Shown here: positions 54,692-63,862 of the stretch, one piece after another
Layout: every line of letters starts with the position of its first letter
Numbering within the stretch: position 1 is the first letter of the stretch
NCBI GenBank assembly: GCA_035626595.1
Contig: DASPNJ010000046.1
Location: 1-64,000 of the forward strand
Length of the DNA stretch: 64,000 nucleotides
Direction of reading: 5' to 3'
Source: JAQGMV01 sp035626595
Lineage (GTDB): Bacteria; Pseudomonadota; Gammaproteobacteria; Burkholderiales; SG8-41
The notes under the pieces: model-generated
The model's database searches: none
The model's input: the letters and a program-made list of their open reading frames with translations, nothing else
Told to the model about the DNA's origin: nothing
Made by a program: the position numbers and the translations under genes

Positions 54692-55176
54692 GTAAAGTCC
54701 GAGAGTTCTTCCGGACGTTCATGCTCGCCGAGCTCGTGAAAGGCATGATGCTCACCGGCCGGCACATGTTCGCGCGCAAGATCACGGTGCAGTTCCCGGA
54801 GGAGAAGACGCCGCAGAGCCCGCGGTTCCGGGGGCTGCACGCGCTGCGCCGCTACCCGAACGGCGAGGAACGCTGTATCGCGTGCAAGCTCTGCGAGGCG
54901 GTGTGCCCGGCGCTCGCGATCACGATCGAGTCGGAGGAACGTCCCGACGGCACGCGCCGCACGACGCGCTACGACATCGATCTCACCAAGTGCATTTTCT
55001 GCGGCTTCTGCGAAGAGTCCTGCCCGGTCGACTCCATCGTCGAGACGCGCATCCTCGAGTACCACGGCGAGAAGCGCGGCGACTTGATCTACACGAAACC
55101 CATGCTGCTCGCGATCGGGGACATGTACGAAGCCGAGATCGCGAAAGACCGCGCGGCGGACGCGCCGTACCGATGA
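54688..55176 (+). CDS. nuoI: NADH-quinone oxidoreductase subunit I
   Basis: 162 aa. Two [4Fe-4S] ferredoxin motifs, CIACKLCEAVCP and CIFCGFCEESCP, hold clusters N6a and N6b. An amphipathic N-terminal helix (FFRTFMLAELVKGMMLTG) anchors it to the membrane. It overlaps nuoH and nuoJ. Confidence 0.97.
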   Translation: MSKVREFFRTFMLAELVKGMMLTGRHMFARKITVQFPEEKTPQSPRFRGLHALRRYPNGEERCIACKLCEAVCPALAITIESEERPDGTRRTTRYDIDLTKCIFCGFCEESCPVDSIVETRILEYHGEKRGDLIYTKPMLLAIGDMYEAEIAKDRAADAPYR

Positions 55177-55802
55177 CCTTCGAGTCGTTCGTCTTCTATT
55201 TCTTCTCGGCGGTGCTGCTGTTCGCGGCGCTGCGGACGGTCACGTCGCGCAATCCGGTGCACGCGGCGCTGTTCCTCGTGCTCGCGTTTTTCACTTCAGC
55301 GGGGCTGTGGATCCAGCTCCAGGCCGAGTTTCTGGCGATCGCACTCGTGCTCGTGTACGTGGGCGCGGTGATGGTGCTCTTCCTGTTCGTGGTGATGATG
55401 CTCGACATCAACATCGCGCGCATGCGCGCCGGCTTCTGGAGCTACCTGCCGCTCGGCGCGGTGGTCGCGCTGCTGCTGGTCGCGGAGATGGCGCTCATCC
55501 TCGCGTCCGGCTACTTCACGAAGGAGAACATGCCGCCGCCGGACGCGCTACCGGCCGGCTACAGCAATACGAAGGAGCTCGGGCGGCTGCTCTATACCGA
55601 GTACGTCTATCCGTTCGAGATCGCCGCCGTGATCCTGCTCGTCGCCATCGTCGCGGCCATCGCCCTCACGTTGCGCCGGCGCAAGGACACGAAGGGCATC
55701 GATGCGGCCGCGCAAATCAGCGTCCGTCGCGAGGACCGCGTGCGCATCGTCTCCATGCCGGCGGAGAAAAAAGAGCGCCCGGGCGAGAAGGCCGGCGCAT
55801 GA
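55173..55802 (+). CDS. nuoJ: NADH-quinone oxidoreductase subunit J
   Basis: 209 aa with five transmembrane helices; the third carries the conserved YVGAVMVLFLFVVMML segment whose pi-bulge is important for coupling. The C-terminal extension is charged (EKKERPGEKAGA). ATG 55173 overlaps nuoI, and the stop overlaps nuoK. Confidence 0.95.
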   Translation: MTFESFVFYFFSAVLLFAALRTVTSRNPVHAALFLVLAFFTSAGLWIQLQAEFLAIALVLVYVGAVMVLFLFVVMMLDINIARMRAGFWSYLPLGAVVALLLVAEMALILASGYFTKENMPPPDALPAGYSNTKELGRLLYTEYVYPFEIAAVILLVAIVAAIALTLRRRKDTKGIDAAAQISVRREDRVRIVSMPAEKKERPGEKAGA

Positions 55803-56101
55803 GCCTGTCCCACTATCTCGTGCTCGCGGCGATCCTTTTCGCGATCTCCGTGGTCGGGATCTTCCTCAACCGCAAGAACGTCATCATCCTGCTGATGGCG
55901 ATCGAGCTCATGCTGCTTGCGGTCAACATGAACTTCATCGCCTTCTCGCATTTCCTCGACGACACGGCGGGTCAGGTTTTCGTGTTCTTCATACTGACCG
56001 TCGCAGCCGCCGAGTCCGCGATCGGTCTCGCGATCCTCGTCGTGCTCTTCCGCAACATCAACACGATCCACGTCGAAGACCTCGACCGGCTGAAGGGATG
56101 A
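55799..56101 (+). CDS. nuoK: NADH-quinone oxidoreductase subunit K
   Basis: 100 aa, three transmembrane helices, with the conserved glutamate in LLMAIELMLLAVNMNF and a second in AAAESAIGLAI. It is part of the proton path in the membrane arm. The length is standard. Confidence 0.96.
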   Translation: MSLSHYLVLAAILFAISVVGIFLNRKNVIILLMAIELMLLAVNMNFIAFSHFLDDTAGQVFVFFILTVAAAESAIGLAILVVLFRNINTIHVEDLDRLKG

Positions 56102-56111
56102 CGTAGTCGCG

Positions 56112-58172
56112 ATGACCGCAATGCAGAAGCTCTACCTCCTCGTGCCGCTGGCGCCGCTGGCGGGCTCGATCATCGCGGGGCTGTTCGGCTGGGTGATCGG
56201 GCGCCGCGGCGCGCACTGGGTGACCATCCTCGGGATGATCGTGTGCACGGTCGCCTCCGGCGTCGTGTACTACGACGTGCTCCAGAACAACACCGTCTAC
56301 AACGGCGCGGTGTACACCTGGCTCTCCTCGGGCAATACGGACTTCCAGATCGGATTCCTGATCGACCGGCTGTCCGCGACGATGATGGTCGTCGTGTCGT
56401 TCGTGTCGCTCATGGTGCACGTGTACACGATCGGCTACATGGCCGACGACCCCGGATACCAGCGCTTCTTCTCCTACATCTCGCTCTTCACCTTCTCGAT
56501 GCTCATGCTGGTCATGAGCAACAACTTCCTGCAGCTATTCTTCGGCTGGGAAGCGGTGGGGCTGGTGTCCTATCTCCTGATCGGCTTCTGGTACACGCGG
56601 CCCACGGCGATTTACGCGAACCTGAAGGCGTTTCTCGTAAACCGCGTCGGCGATTTCGGCTTCCTGCTGGGCATCGCACTGATCCTGATGTATTTCGGGA
56701 CGCTCGACTACGCGGCCGTGTTCGGCAACGCGCGCATGCTTGCCGGCAACACGATCGAGATCATTCCCGGCGCCGTGTGGTCGCTGATGACGGTGATCTG
56801 CATCCTGCTCTTCATCGGCGCCATGGGCAAATCGGCCCAGTTCCCGTTGCACGTCTGGTTGCCCGATTCGATGGAGGGCCCGACACCGATCTCGGCGCTG
56901 ATCCATGCTGCGACGATGGTGACAGCCGGCATTTTCATGGTCGCGCGGATGTCGCCGCTCTTCGAGCTCTCCGAGACCGCGCTCTCTGTGGTGATCGTCA
57001 TCGGCGCGATCACCACGTTCTTCATGGCGCTGGTGGCGATCGTTCAGAACGACATCAAGCGGGTCGTTGCGTACTCGACGCTTTCCCAACTCGGCTACAT
57101 GACCGTGGCGCTCGGCGCTTCGGCGTACGCCGCCGGTATCTTCCACCTCGCGACCCACGCGTTCTTCAAGGCGGTGCTCTTCCTGGGTGCCGGCTCGGTC
57201 ATCATAGCCATGCACCACGAGCAGGACATGCGGCGCATGGGCGGCTTGCGCAAGTACATGCCGATTACCTACGCGACGATGTTCATCGCCGCGGTCTCGA
57301 GCGCGGGCATTCCGGGCCTGGCGGGTTTCTTCTCGAAGGAATCGATCATCGAGGCCGCGCGGCTTTCGCAGATCCCGGGCGCCGGATTCGCGTACTTCTG
57401 CGTCGCGGCCACCGTGTTCGTCACCGCGCTTTACACCTTCAGGCTCATTTTCATGACCTTCCACGGACCCGAGCGCTTCCGCGAGCCGGCGGTGGCGGAT
57501 ACGCGCGGCGAGCACGGCCATGGCGAGCACGCGGCGACCGAGCACGACGAAGGCCAACACGCGCCGCGCGAGCACGCTCACGGGCACCACGCGCCGCACG
57601 AGTCGCCATGGGTCGTGACGGTGCCGCTGATCGCGCTCGCGATCCCGTCCGTCGCCGCGGGTTGGGTGATCGGGCCCGTGCTCTTCGGCGGCTATTTCGG
57701 GAACTCGATCGTCGTCGCGCCGGCGCACGACGTGCTCGCGAAAATCGCGCAGGAGTTTCACGGCGTGCTCGGGATGATGGCGCACGCGCCTGCGACGCTG
57801 CCGTTCTGGCTCGCGCTCGCGGGCATCGGCGCTGCGGTTTACCTCTACCTGATTCGGCCGGACCTGCCGGCGGTCATCAGGTCGCGCTTCGAGCTCGTCT
57901 ACCGCATCCTCGAGCGCAAGTACGGCTTCGACGAGCTGTATTCGTGGCTCTTCGCCGGCGGCGCGCGCCTGCTCGGCACCGGCCTGTGGAAAGGCGGGGA
58001 CGTCGGCGTCATCGACGGTGTCTTCGTGAACGGCTCGGCGAAGCTCGTGGCCCTATGGGCCGTGGTGATGCGTCGCATGCAGTCGGGCTACATCTACCAC
58101 TACGCGTTCGCGATGATCTTCGGGATCCTCGTTCTGCTCACGCTGGTGGTCTACGAGTACGTCTACCACTAA
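56112..58172 (+). CDS. nuoL: NADH-quinone oxidoreductase subunit L with His-rich loop
   Basis: 686 aa antiporter-like subunit. The proton-path motifs FFGWEAVGLVSYLLIGFW, IGAMGKSAQFPLHVWLPDSM (Lys) and AYSTLSQLGYM are present. E. coli NuoL is about 613 aa; much of the excess here is a His/Glu-rich loop at about residues 464-498, with about ten histidines between two transmembrane helices. The long C-terminal lateral helix follows. The loop may bind metal or simply be a solvent-exposed insertion. Confidence 0.96.
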   Translation: MTAMQKLYLLVPLAPLAGSIIAGLFGWVIGRRGAHWVTILGMIVCTVASGVVYYDVLQNNTVYNGAVYTWLSSGNTDFQIGFLIDRLSATMMVVVSFVSLMVHVYTIGYMADDPGYQRFFSYISLFTFSMLMLVMSNNFLQLFFGWEAVGLVSYLLIGFWYTRPTAIYANLKAFLVNRVGDFGFLLGIALILMYFGTLDYAAVFGNARMLAGNTIEIIPGAVWSLMTVICILLFIGAMGKSAQFPLHVWLPDSMEGPTPISALIHAATMVTAGIFMVARMSPLFELSETALSVVIVIGAITTFFMALVAIVQNDIKRVVAYSTLSQLGYMTVALGASAYAAGIFHLATHAFFKAVLFLGAGSVIIAMHHEQDMRRMGGLRKYMPITYATMFIAAVSSAGIPGLAGFFSKESIIEAARLSQIPGAGFAYFCVAATVFVTALYTFRLIFMTFHGPERFREPAVADTRGEHGHGEHAATEHDEGQHAPREHAHGHHAPHESPWVVTVPLIALAIPSVAAGWVIGPVLFGGYFGNSIVVAPAHDVLAKIAQEFHGVLGMMAHAPATLPFWLALAGIGAAVYLYLIRPDLPAVIRSRFELVYRILERKYGFDELYSWLFAGGARLLGTGLWKGGDVGVIDGVFVNGSAKLVALWAVVMRRMQSGYIYHYAFAMIFGILVLLTLVVYEYVYH

Positions 58173-58196
58173 GAAAAGAAGAACGGAAACGTAACC

Positions 58197-59687
58197 ATGC
58201 AGGGGTCGCACCTACTGTCCCTCGCGATCTGGGTACCGATCGTGTCGGGCCTTGCCGTGCTGATGACCGGCTCGGACCGTCACGCGGGCGCCGCGCGCGT
58301 GATCGCGCTCGTGGGGGCGATACTCGGGTTCCTCGTGACGATCCCGCTGTATCTGCGGTTCGATCTGAACGCCGGCGGCTTCCAGTTCATGTACATCAAG
58401 CCGTGGATCGAAGCGTTCAACGTGAATTACCACCTCGGGATCGACGGCATCGCGCTTTTGATGATCCTGCTGAACAGCTTCACGACGGTGCTGGTGGTGA
58501 TCGCCGGCTGGCAGGTGATCGAAAAACGCGTGGCGCAGTATCTCGCGTCGTTCCTGTTTCTGTCCGGGTTCATGAACGGCGTGTTCTCGGCGCTGGACGC
58601 GCTGCTTTTCTTCGTGTTTTTCGAGGCCACCCTCATTCCGATGTTCGTCATCATCGGGGTGTGGGGCGGCCCCAATCGCGTGTACGCCGCGTTCAAGTTC
58701 TTTCTGTACACGCTGGTCGGCTCGCTGCTCATGCTGGTCGCGCTGATCTACCTCTACACGGTGTCGGGTGGAAGCTTCGCCCTGCCGGTGTGGTACGAGC
58801 TGCCGCTGCCGCTCGATGCACAGATCCTGATCTTCCTGGCGATGTTCGCCGCCTTCGCGGTCAAGGTGCCGATGTGGCCGGTGCACACCTGGCTGCCGGA
58901 CGCCCACGTGGAGGCCCCGACCGGGGGCTCGGTGGTCCTCGCTGCGATCATGCTGAAGCTCGGCGGCTTCGGCTTTCTGCGCCTGTCGCTGCCTATCGTG
59001 CCCGATGCAAGCCACCACCTCGCGTGGTTCGTGATCGCGCTGTCGTTGATCGCGGTCGTGTACATCGGGCTCGTGGCGCTCGTGCAGTCCGACATGAAAA
59101 AGCTCATCGCCTATTCGTCGATCTCGCACATGGGGTTCGTCACGCTCGGCATGTTCGTGTTCAACTCGCAGGGCATCGAGGGCGCCGTCATCCAGATGGT
59201 TTCCCACGGCTTCATTTCGGGCGCGCTGTTCCTGTGCGTGGGTGTGCTCTACGACCGATTGCACTCGCGGCAGATCGCAGACTATGGCGGCGTCGTGAAC
59301 CGCATGCCGGTATTCGCCGCGCTCTTCATGCTCTTCGCCATGGCGAACTCGGGCCTGCCGGGCACCAGCGGCTTCGTCGGCGAGTTCATGGTGATCATGG
59401 GGTCGGTGAAGGTGAATTTCTGGTATGCGTTCGCAGCGGCGACTACGCTCGTTTTCGGCGCGGCCTATACGCTCTGGATGTACAAGCGCGTGATCTTCGG
59501 TGCCGTCGCCAATGACCACGTCGCGCATCTTTCCGACATCAATCTCCGCGAGTTCCTGGTGCTCGGGCTGCTCGCCATCGCCGTGCTCTGGATGGGCATC
59601 CACCCGGCGCCGTTCGCGGACGTGCTGCATGTCACCGTTGACGAGCTGATCGGCCACGTGAACGAATCGAAGATCCCGGTCCAGTAG
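58197..59687 (+). CDS. nuoM: NADH-quinone oxidoreductase subunit M
   Basis: 496 aa antiporter-like subunit with about 14 transmembrane helices. Conserved proton-path residues are in FVFFEATLIPMFVIIGVWG, FAVKVPMWPVHTWLPDAHVE and AYSSISHMGFV. It lies 24 bases after nuoL and four before nuoN. Confidence 0.97.
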   Translation: MQGSHLLSLAIWVPIVSGLAVLMTGSDRHAGAARVIALVGAILGFLVTIPLYLRFDLNAGGFQFMYIKPWIEAFNVNYHLGIDGIALLMILLNSFTTVLVVIAGWQVIEKRVAQYLASFLFLSGFMNGVFSALDALLFFVFFEATLIPMFVIIGVWGGPNRVYAAFKFFLYTLVGSLLMLVALIYLYTVSGGSFALPVWYELPLPLDAQILIFLAMFAAFAVKVPMWPVHTWLPDAHVEAPTGGSVVLAAIMLKLGGFGFLRLSLPIVPDASHHLAWFVIALSLIAVVYIGLVALVQSDMKKLIAYSSISHMGFVTLGMFVFNSQGIEGAVIQMVSHGFISGALFLCVGVLYDRLHSRQIADYGGVVNRMPVFAALFMLFAMANSGLPGTSGFVGEFMVIMGSVKVNFWYAFAAATTLVFGAAYTLWMYKRVIFGAVANDHVAHLSDINLREFLVLGLLAIAVLWMGIHPAPFADVLHVTVDELIGHVNESKIPVQ

Positions 59688-59691
59688 ATAT

Positions 59692-61158
59692 ATGGAATTC
59701 ATAAGCCCGCTCTGGCCCGCCTATCCCGAGCTCTTCCTGCTCGGCGCGGTCTGCGTGATCCTCGTGGCGGACCTTTTCGTGGCGGACGAGAACCGGATCG
59801 TGAGCTACGGCCTCACGCTCGCCGCACTTGCCGGCACCGTCGTCGTGATCTGGGCCAACGCGCCGGTGCGCGCGGTGTACACGTTCAGCAACATGTTCGT
59901 CGGCGACTTGATGGGCTCTGTGCTGAAGCTCTTCGTCTGCATCGCCGTCATGATGGTGCTGGTGTACTCGAGACCGTACGCCTCTCTGCGCGGGATGTTC
60001 CGCGGAGAGTTTTTCGCGCTCGCCCTGTTCTCCACGCTCGGCATGTTCGTCATGATCTCGGCGAACCACCTGCTGCTGCTGTACCTGGGCCTCGAGCTCA
60101 TGACGCTTTCGCTGTATGCGATGGTCGCGCTGCAGCGCGATTCCGCGACGGCGACCGAAGCCGCCATGAAGTACTTCGTGTTGGGCGCGCTTGCTTCCGG
60201 GATGCTGCTCTACGGCATGTCGATGCTGTACGGGGCGACCGGAACGCTCGACATCGGCGAGCTCGCCACGGTCATCGGCGAGGGCGGCGTGCTGGGGACC
60301 GTGCTGCTGCTCGGGCTCGTTTTCGTGGTGGCCGGTCTCGGCTTCAAGCTCGGCGCGGTGCCATTCCACATGTGGATCCCCGACGTGTATCACGGCGCCC
60401 CGACCGCCGTGACGCTGTTCGTCGCGAGCGCGCCGAAGATCGCCGCATTCGCCTTCGTCATCAGACTGCTGGGTCAGGCGCTCGGGGCCGAGATCGTGAT
60501 GGACGAATGGCGCCAGATGCTCATGGTGATGGCGGTGCTCTCGCTCGTGATCGGCAACGTCACCGCGATCGTCCAGTCGAACCTGAAGCGCATGCTCGCG
60601 TATTCGACGATCTCGCACATGGGTTTCGTGCTGCTCGGCATCCTCTCGGGCGACGAGAACGGCTACAGCGCGGCGATGTTCTACGTGCTCACCTACGTCT
60701 TCATGACGCTCGGCGCGTTCGGCATGATCCTGCTGCTGTCCCGGGCCGGCTTCGAAGCCGAGAACCTCGACGATTTCAAGGGACTCAACCAGCGCAGCGC
60801 GTGGTACGCATTCCTCATGCTGCTGCTCATGTTCTCGATGGTGGGCATTCCGCCGACGGTCGGCTTCTACGCGAAGCTCGCGGTGCTGCAGGCGCTGCTC
60901 GGGCTGGGAGACGTCGGCATTGCGCTGGCGGTCATCGCGATCCTGTTCTCGGCCGTAGGCGCGTTCTACTACCTGCGCGTGGTCAAGCTCATGTATTTCG
61001 ATGCACCCGAGGACGTTGCCCCGATCGCCCCGCGGGCGGACGTGAAAGTCCTCATGAGCCTGAACGGGCTGGCGATGCTGTATTTCGGCATCGTTCCGGG
61101 TCCGCTGATGGCCCTGTGCTTGTATTCGATACAGGCGTCGGTTACCGGCGCCTATTAA
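59692..61158 (+). CDS. nuoN: NADH-quinone oxidoreductase subunit N
   Basis: 488 aa antiporter-like subunit. Motifs: YLGLELMTLSLYAMVA, KLGAVPFHMWIPDVYHGAPT and AYSTISHMGFVLLG. It ends the nuoA-N operon. In 61159-61212, a GCGCGATTTACCGCGC palindrome follows the stop with no T-run. Confidence 0.97.
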   Translation: MEFISPLWPAYPELFLLGAVCVILVADLFVADENRIVSYGLTLAALAGTVVVIWANAPVRAVYTFSNMFVGDLMGSVLKLFVCIAVMMVLVYSRPYASLRGMFRGEFFALALFSTLGMFVMISANHLLLLYLGLELMTLSLYAMVALQRDSATATEAAMKYFVLGALASGMLLYGMSMLYGATGTLDIGELATVIGEGGVLGTVLLLGLVFVVAGLGFKLGAVPFHMWIPDVYHGAPTAVTLFVASAPKIAAFAFVIRLLGQALGAEIVMDEWRQMLMVMAVLSLVIGNVTAIVQSNLKRMLAYSTISHMGFVLLGILSGDENGYSAAMFYVLTYVFMTLGAFGMILLLSRAGFEAENLDDFKGLNQRSAWYAFLMLLLMFSMVGIPPTVGFYAKLAVLQALLGLGDVGIALAVIAILFSAVGAFYYLRVVKLMYFDAPEDVAPIAPRADVKVLMSLNGLAMLYFGIVPGPLMALCLYSIQASVTGAY

Positions 61159-61212
61159 CCGCGGATCTCACCGGGCGCGATTTACCGCGCCCACGCAACG
61201 AGAAAAAGCCTG

Positions 61213-61773
61213 ATGGCAGAGCACGATCGCGATTACAGCGAGACGATGGTGTCGTCGCGCACGGTATACAGCGGCGTGCTGCTGAACGTCGTCGCGGACG
61301 AAGTGCGGCTGCCGAACGGCAGGACGGCCGTGCGCGAGTACATCCACCATCCGGGCGCGTGCATGATGCTCGCCTTCGTGGACGAGCAGACGATCCTCTT
61401 CGAGCGGCAGTTCCGGTATCCGATGCGGCGGCACTTCATCGAGGTGCCGGCAGGGAAGATCGAACCGGGCGAGGACCCGCTCGTCACCGCGCAACGGGAG
61501 CTCAAAGAGGAGTGCGGCTACGAAGCCGCGGAGTGGCGGCACCTGGCGACGCTGCATCCCTGCATCGGGTATGCCGACGAGCACATCGAGCTTTATCTCG
61601 CGCGCGGGCTCACGCACGTCGGCGGCGAGCTGGATGACGAGGAATTTCTGGACGTTTTCCCGCTCACGATCCGCGAGGCGCTCGCGTGGGTGCGCGACGG
61701 CCGCATCACCGAAGCGAAGGCGATCACCGCGCTCCTGTGGGCGGACCGGATCGCGCGCGGCGAGTGGACGTAG
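61213..61773 (+). CDS. Nudix hydrolase, ADP-ribose pyrophosphatase type
   Basis: 186 aa. The Nudix box GxxxxxGExxxxAxRELxEExG is complete at residues 81-103 (GKIEPGEDPLVTAQRELKEE). The preceding strand RRHFIEVPAG and the overall length fit the NudF branch that splits ADP-ribose to AMP and ribose 5-phosphate. It comes right after nuoN in the same direction, as in many betaproteobacteria, perhaps dealing with NAD-derived ADP-ribose. Confidence 0.88.
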   Translation: MAEHDRDYSETMVSSRTVYSGVLLNVVADEVRLPNGRTAVREYIHHPGACMMLAFVDEQTILFERQFRYPMRRHFIEVPAGKIEPGEDPLVTAQRELKEECGYEAAEWRHLATLHPCIGYADEHIELYLARGLTHVGGELDDEEFLDVFPLTIREALAWVRDGRITEAKAITALLWADRIARGEWT

Positions 61774-61800
61774 CGGCGCTCGCCTGAAGGCCCGGGCGGC

Positions 61801-62673
61801 TTAAGCGCGGACGCGGGTGCTGCGCGCCGCGGGGACGATCACGGTGTCCTCGAGCGGGATGGGGCGACTGAAGAGATAGCCTTGGCCGTATTGTGCGCCC
61901 ATCTCGGTCAGGAGCTTCAGCACTTCGGGCGTTTCGATCCATTCGGCCACGACCTGCTTCGATAGGCCGTTCGCCACGTCGTTCAGCGCGCGCACGAAAA
62001 GCCGGCTCCCCTCGTCGGTAGCGAGGTCGCGTATGAAGCTGCCGTCGATCTTCAGATAATCGACCTCGAAGCGCTTCAGGTAGTAGAACGAGCTGAAGCC
62101 CGCGCCGAAGTCGTCCAGCGCGAAGCGGCAGCCCATCTCCTTCAGCCGGTTGATGAACGTGAGCGTCACGTCGATCTCCGACATGGCCGCGGTCTCCGTG
62201 ATCTCGAACACGAGCTGGCTCGGATCCACGCCGCTCGTCTTGAGCAGCCCCAGAACACGCTTCACCCACCGCTGGTCGGAGATCGACACGCGCGAGAGAT
62301 TCACGAAATAGCGCAGCTTCTTGCCGATCTGGTTGTGCTGCCGCATGAAGAGCAGCAGCTTCTCGATCACCTGCAGATCGACTTCCTGTACCAGCGAGAG
62401 CGACTCGGCGAGCTCGATGAACGCGGACGGCAGAACGTAGCCGCCGTCGTCGTCGCGCAGCCGCACCAGGATCTCGTGGTGCACCGGTTTCTGGTCGCGG
62501 AGTCGCACCACGGGTTGGGCGAAGAGCGTAATCCGGTCGTCGTCGAGTGAATCGCGCAGGCGCTTGGCCCAGTGGATACGCTTGTGCGTGCTGCGCAGAT
62601 TGTCCGAAGCCTGGTCGAAGAGCACGTGGCGGTTGCGTCCGAGCTCCTTCGCCTGGTACATCGCGATGTCCAC
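61801..62673 (-). CDS. C-terminal part: EAL phosphodiesterase domain
   Basis: The 290-residue open frame after the amber codon; its first possible start (GTG 62673) is inside the end of GGDEF (VDIAMYQAKELGRN), so it is not a natural gene start. The EAL domain keeps the catalytic set: EILVRL in place of EAL, NLSRVS, FEITE, DDFGAGFSS, the Lys in YLKIDGSFI, and AEWIE. It would hydrolyse c-di-GMP if made. Confidence 0.65.
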   Translation of the reverse strand: MDIAMYQAKELGRNRHVLFDQASDNLRSTHKRIHWAKRLRDSLDDDRITLFAQPVVRLRDQKPVHHEILVRLRDDDGGYVLPSAFIELAESLSLVQEVDLQVIEKLLLFMRQHNQIGKKLRYFVNLSRVSISDQRWVKRVLGLLKTSGVDPSQLVFEITETAAMSEIDVTLTFINRLKEMGCRFALDDFGAGFSSFYYLKRFEVDYLKIDGSFIRDLATDEGSRLFVRALNDVANGLSKQVVAEWIETPEVLKLLTEMGAQYGQGYLFSRPIPLEDTVIVPAARSTRVRA

Positions 62674-62745
62674 GTTCGAGAAAAGCCCGGGTACGTCGGA
62701 GCCGTGAAAGGGAAAAAGCGCGATGCCGATCGACGCGCTCAGGTT

Positions 62746-63744
62746 CTACACGATCTTGTGCTCGCTCGCCTGGAATCGGTAGTGGCGCACCGCTTCCAGC
62801 GCCGCTTCGGCCGCGTCGACCGCCTGCTTCCTCAGTGCTTCCGGCAGCAGGATCGCGAACTCGTCGCCGCCCAGCCGGTAGAGCTCCGCGCCGGCCTCGC
62901 GCAGCGCATCGCGCAGCACGCTGCCCACGCCGATGATGAGCTGATCGCCGGCGCGGTGGCCGAAGTTGTCGTTGACGTACTTGAAGTGGTCGATATCCAT
63001 GAAGAGGAGGGCGCCCACGCCGCCGTCCTTCAGTGCCGCGTCCACGCGCATCTGCAGACTGTGGCGATTCGGCAGATCCGTGAGCGGATCGTGCATCGCG
63101 AGATGCTCGATACGCTGCGTCGCGAGATGCTGCTCGGTGATGTCCCGCGCGGTTCCGCGTATGCCCAGCACTTCGCCGTTGTCGTCGTGCGTGAGGCGCG
63201 CGTTGATGCCGATCCAGCGGTCCTCGGCGGCCGCCGTGAGCACGTGCGTCACGTAGTTCTTCACCTCGCCGCTCTTTCTCAGCGTCGCCAGGAAGCGACG
63301 GTTGGAGATGTGGGCGGCCCCGGCCTCGAAATCGAAGAAGCAGCGGCCGATCAGGTCCTTGGGCGCCAGCCCGAAAATGTCATGCGCTGCGGTGTTGAGA
63401 TAGGTGAAGCGCCCTTGGGCGTCGGTGGCCCAGATCAAGTCGTGGGAGGTTTCGACGAGGTCGCGGTAGCGGTTCTCGCTCTCGAGCAGGAGCTGGATGA
63501 TGCGCCGCTTCTCGGCGAGCGCTCGCTTGACCGTGGCGAGCTCCTTCGATGTCTTCTCGGCGCTCGCCGAGAGGCCCGAAGCAGCGAGCCGGTCGATCAG
63601 TTCCTTGGAATATCGACGGTGCCCGCCGGAGGTGCGCAGCGCCACGAGCACGCCCTGTTCGTCCCACCGGCGCAGCTTCTGGATCGGAATTCCGAGGAGC
63701 TCGGAAGTTTCCTGAATGCTGTATTCCATGTCGGACGCGGACAC
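62746..63744 (-). CDS. N-terminal part: HTH-PAS-truncated GGDEF
   Basis: 332 aa if translation stops at the amber codon. The DNA-binding motif YSIQETSELLGIPIQKLRRW then SGGHRRYSKEL is of MerR/excisionase type. The PAS domain has ENRYRDLVETSHDLIWATDAQGRF-like sequence. The GGDEF signature is intact, but the domain lacks its last third, so cyclase activity is doubtful. An ATG at 63780 in the same frame has no ribosome site. Confidence 0.7.
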   Translation of the reverse strand: MSASDMEYSIQETSELLGIPIQKLRRWDEQGVLVALRTSGGHRRYSKELIDRLAASGLSASAEKTSKELATVKRALAEKRRIIQLLLESENRYRDLVETSHDLIWATDAQGRFTYLNTAAHDIFGLAPKDLIGRCFFDFEAGAAHISNRRFLATLRKSGEVKNYVTHVLTAAAEDRWIGINARLTHDDNGEVLGIRGTARDITEQHLATQRIEHLAMHDPLTDLPNRHSLQMRVDAALKDGGVGALLFMDIDHFKYVNDNFGHRAGDQLIIGVGSVLRDALREAGAELYRLGGDEFAILLPEALRKQAVDAAEAALEAVRHYRFQASEHKIV

Positions 63745-63850
63745 CGAACCTCCCTGACGAAAGCCGCCGGCGCCCTTCATGAGCGTGGCGCCGGGCAGCC
63801 CGAAAGTGTATCAGTACGGAGGGCCGGCCATGGTGAATAGCCGTGTCGAA

Positions 63851-63862
63851 TTAAGGCCTTAA
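63851..63862. other. Perfect 12-bp palindrome TTAAGGCCTTAA at the stop of the crotonase gene
   Basis: It overlaps the TAA stop (63859-63861) of the upstream minus-strand gene and lies in the 114-base gap before the HTH-PAS-GGDEF start. It is AT-richer than its surroundings and could be a protein-binding site; no T-run makes it a terminator. Confidence 0.4.

Larger units (their letters stand above)
61801..63744 (-). pseudogene. MerR-type HTH / PAS / GGDEF / EAL protein split by an in-frame amber codon
   Basis: Read as one frame from GTG 63744 (AGGGAGG four bases upstream) to TAA 61801, this encodes 647 residues with one TAG at 62746-62748 (residue 333). Order: MerR-like helix-turn-helix (about 6-50), short coiled coil, PAS (about 88-200), GGDEF with intact RLGGDEF (about 290), EAL. 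The TAG lies inside GGDEF, between HKIV and NLSASIGIALFP. Both sides match the domain with no frame change, so a single base change explains it. TAG ends several normal genes here, so recoding is unlikely. It could be a recent nonsense mutation, an assembly error, or phase-variable inactivation. Confidence 0.75.

Noticed and set aside
61801..63744. Stop-codon recoding (pyrrolysine-like) at the amber codon
   Set aside because: TAG is the normal stop of several genes here, betaproteobacteria lack the pyrrolysine system as far as I know, and the domain does not need a special residue at this point.
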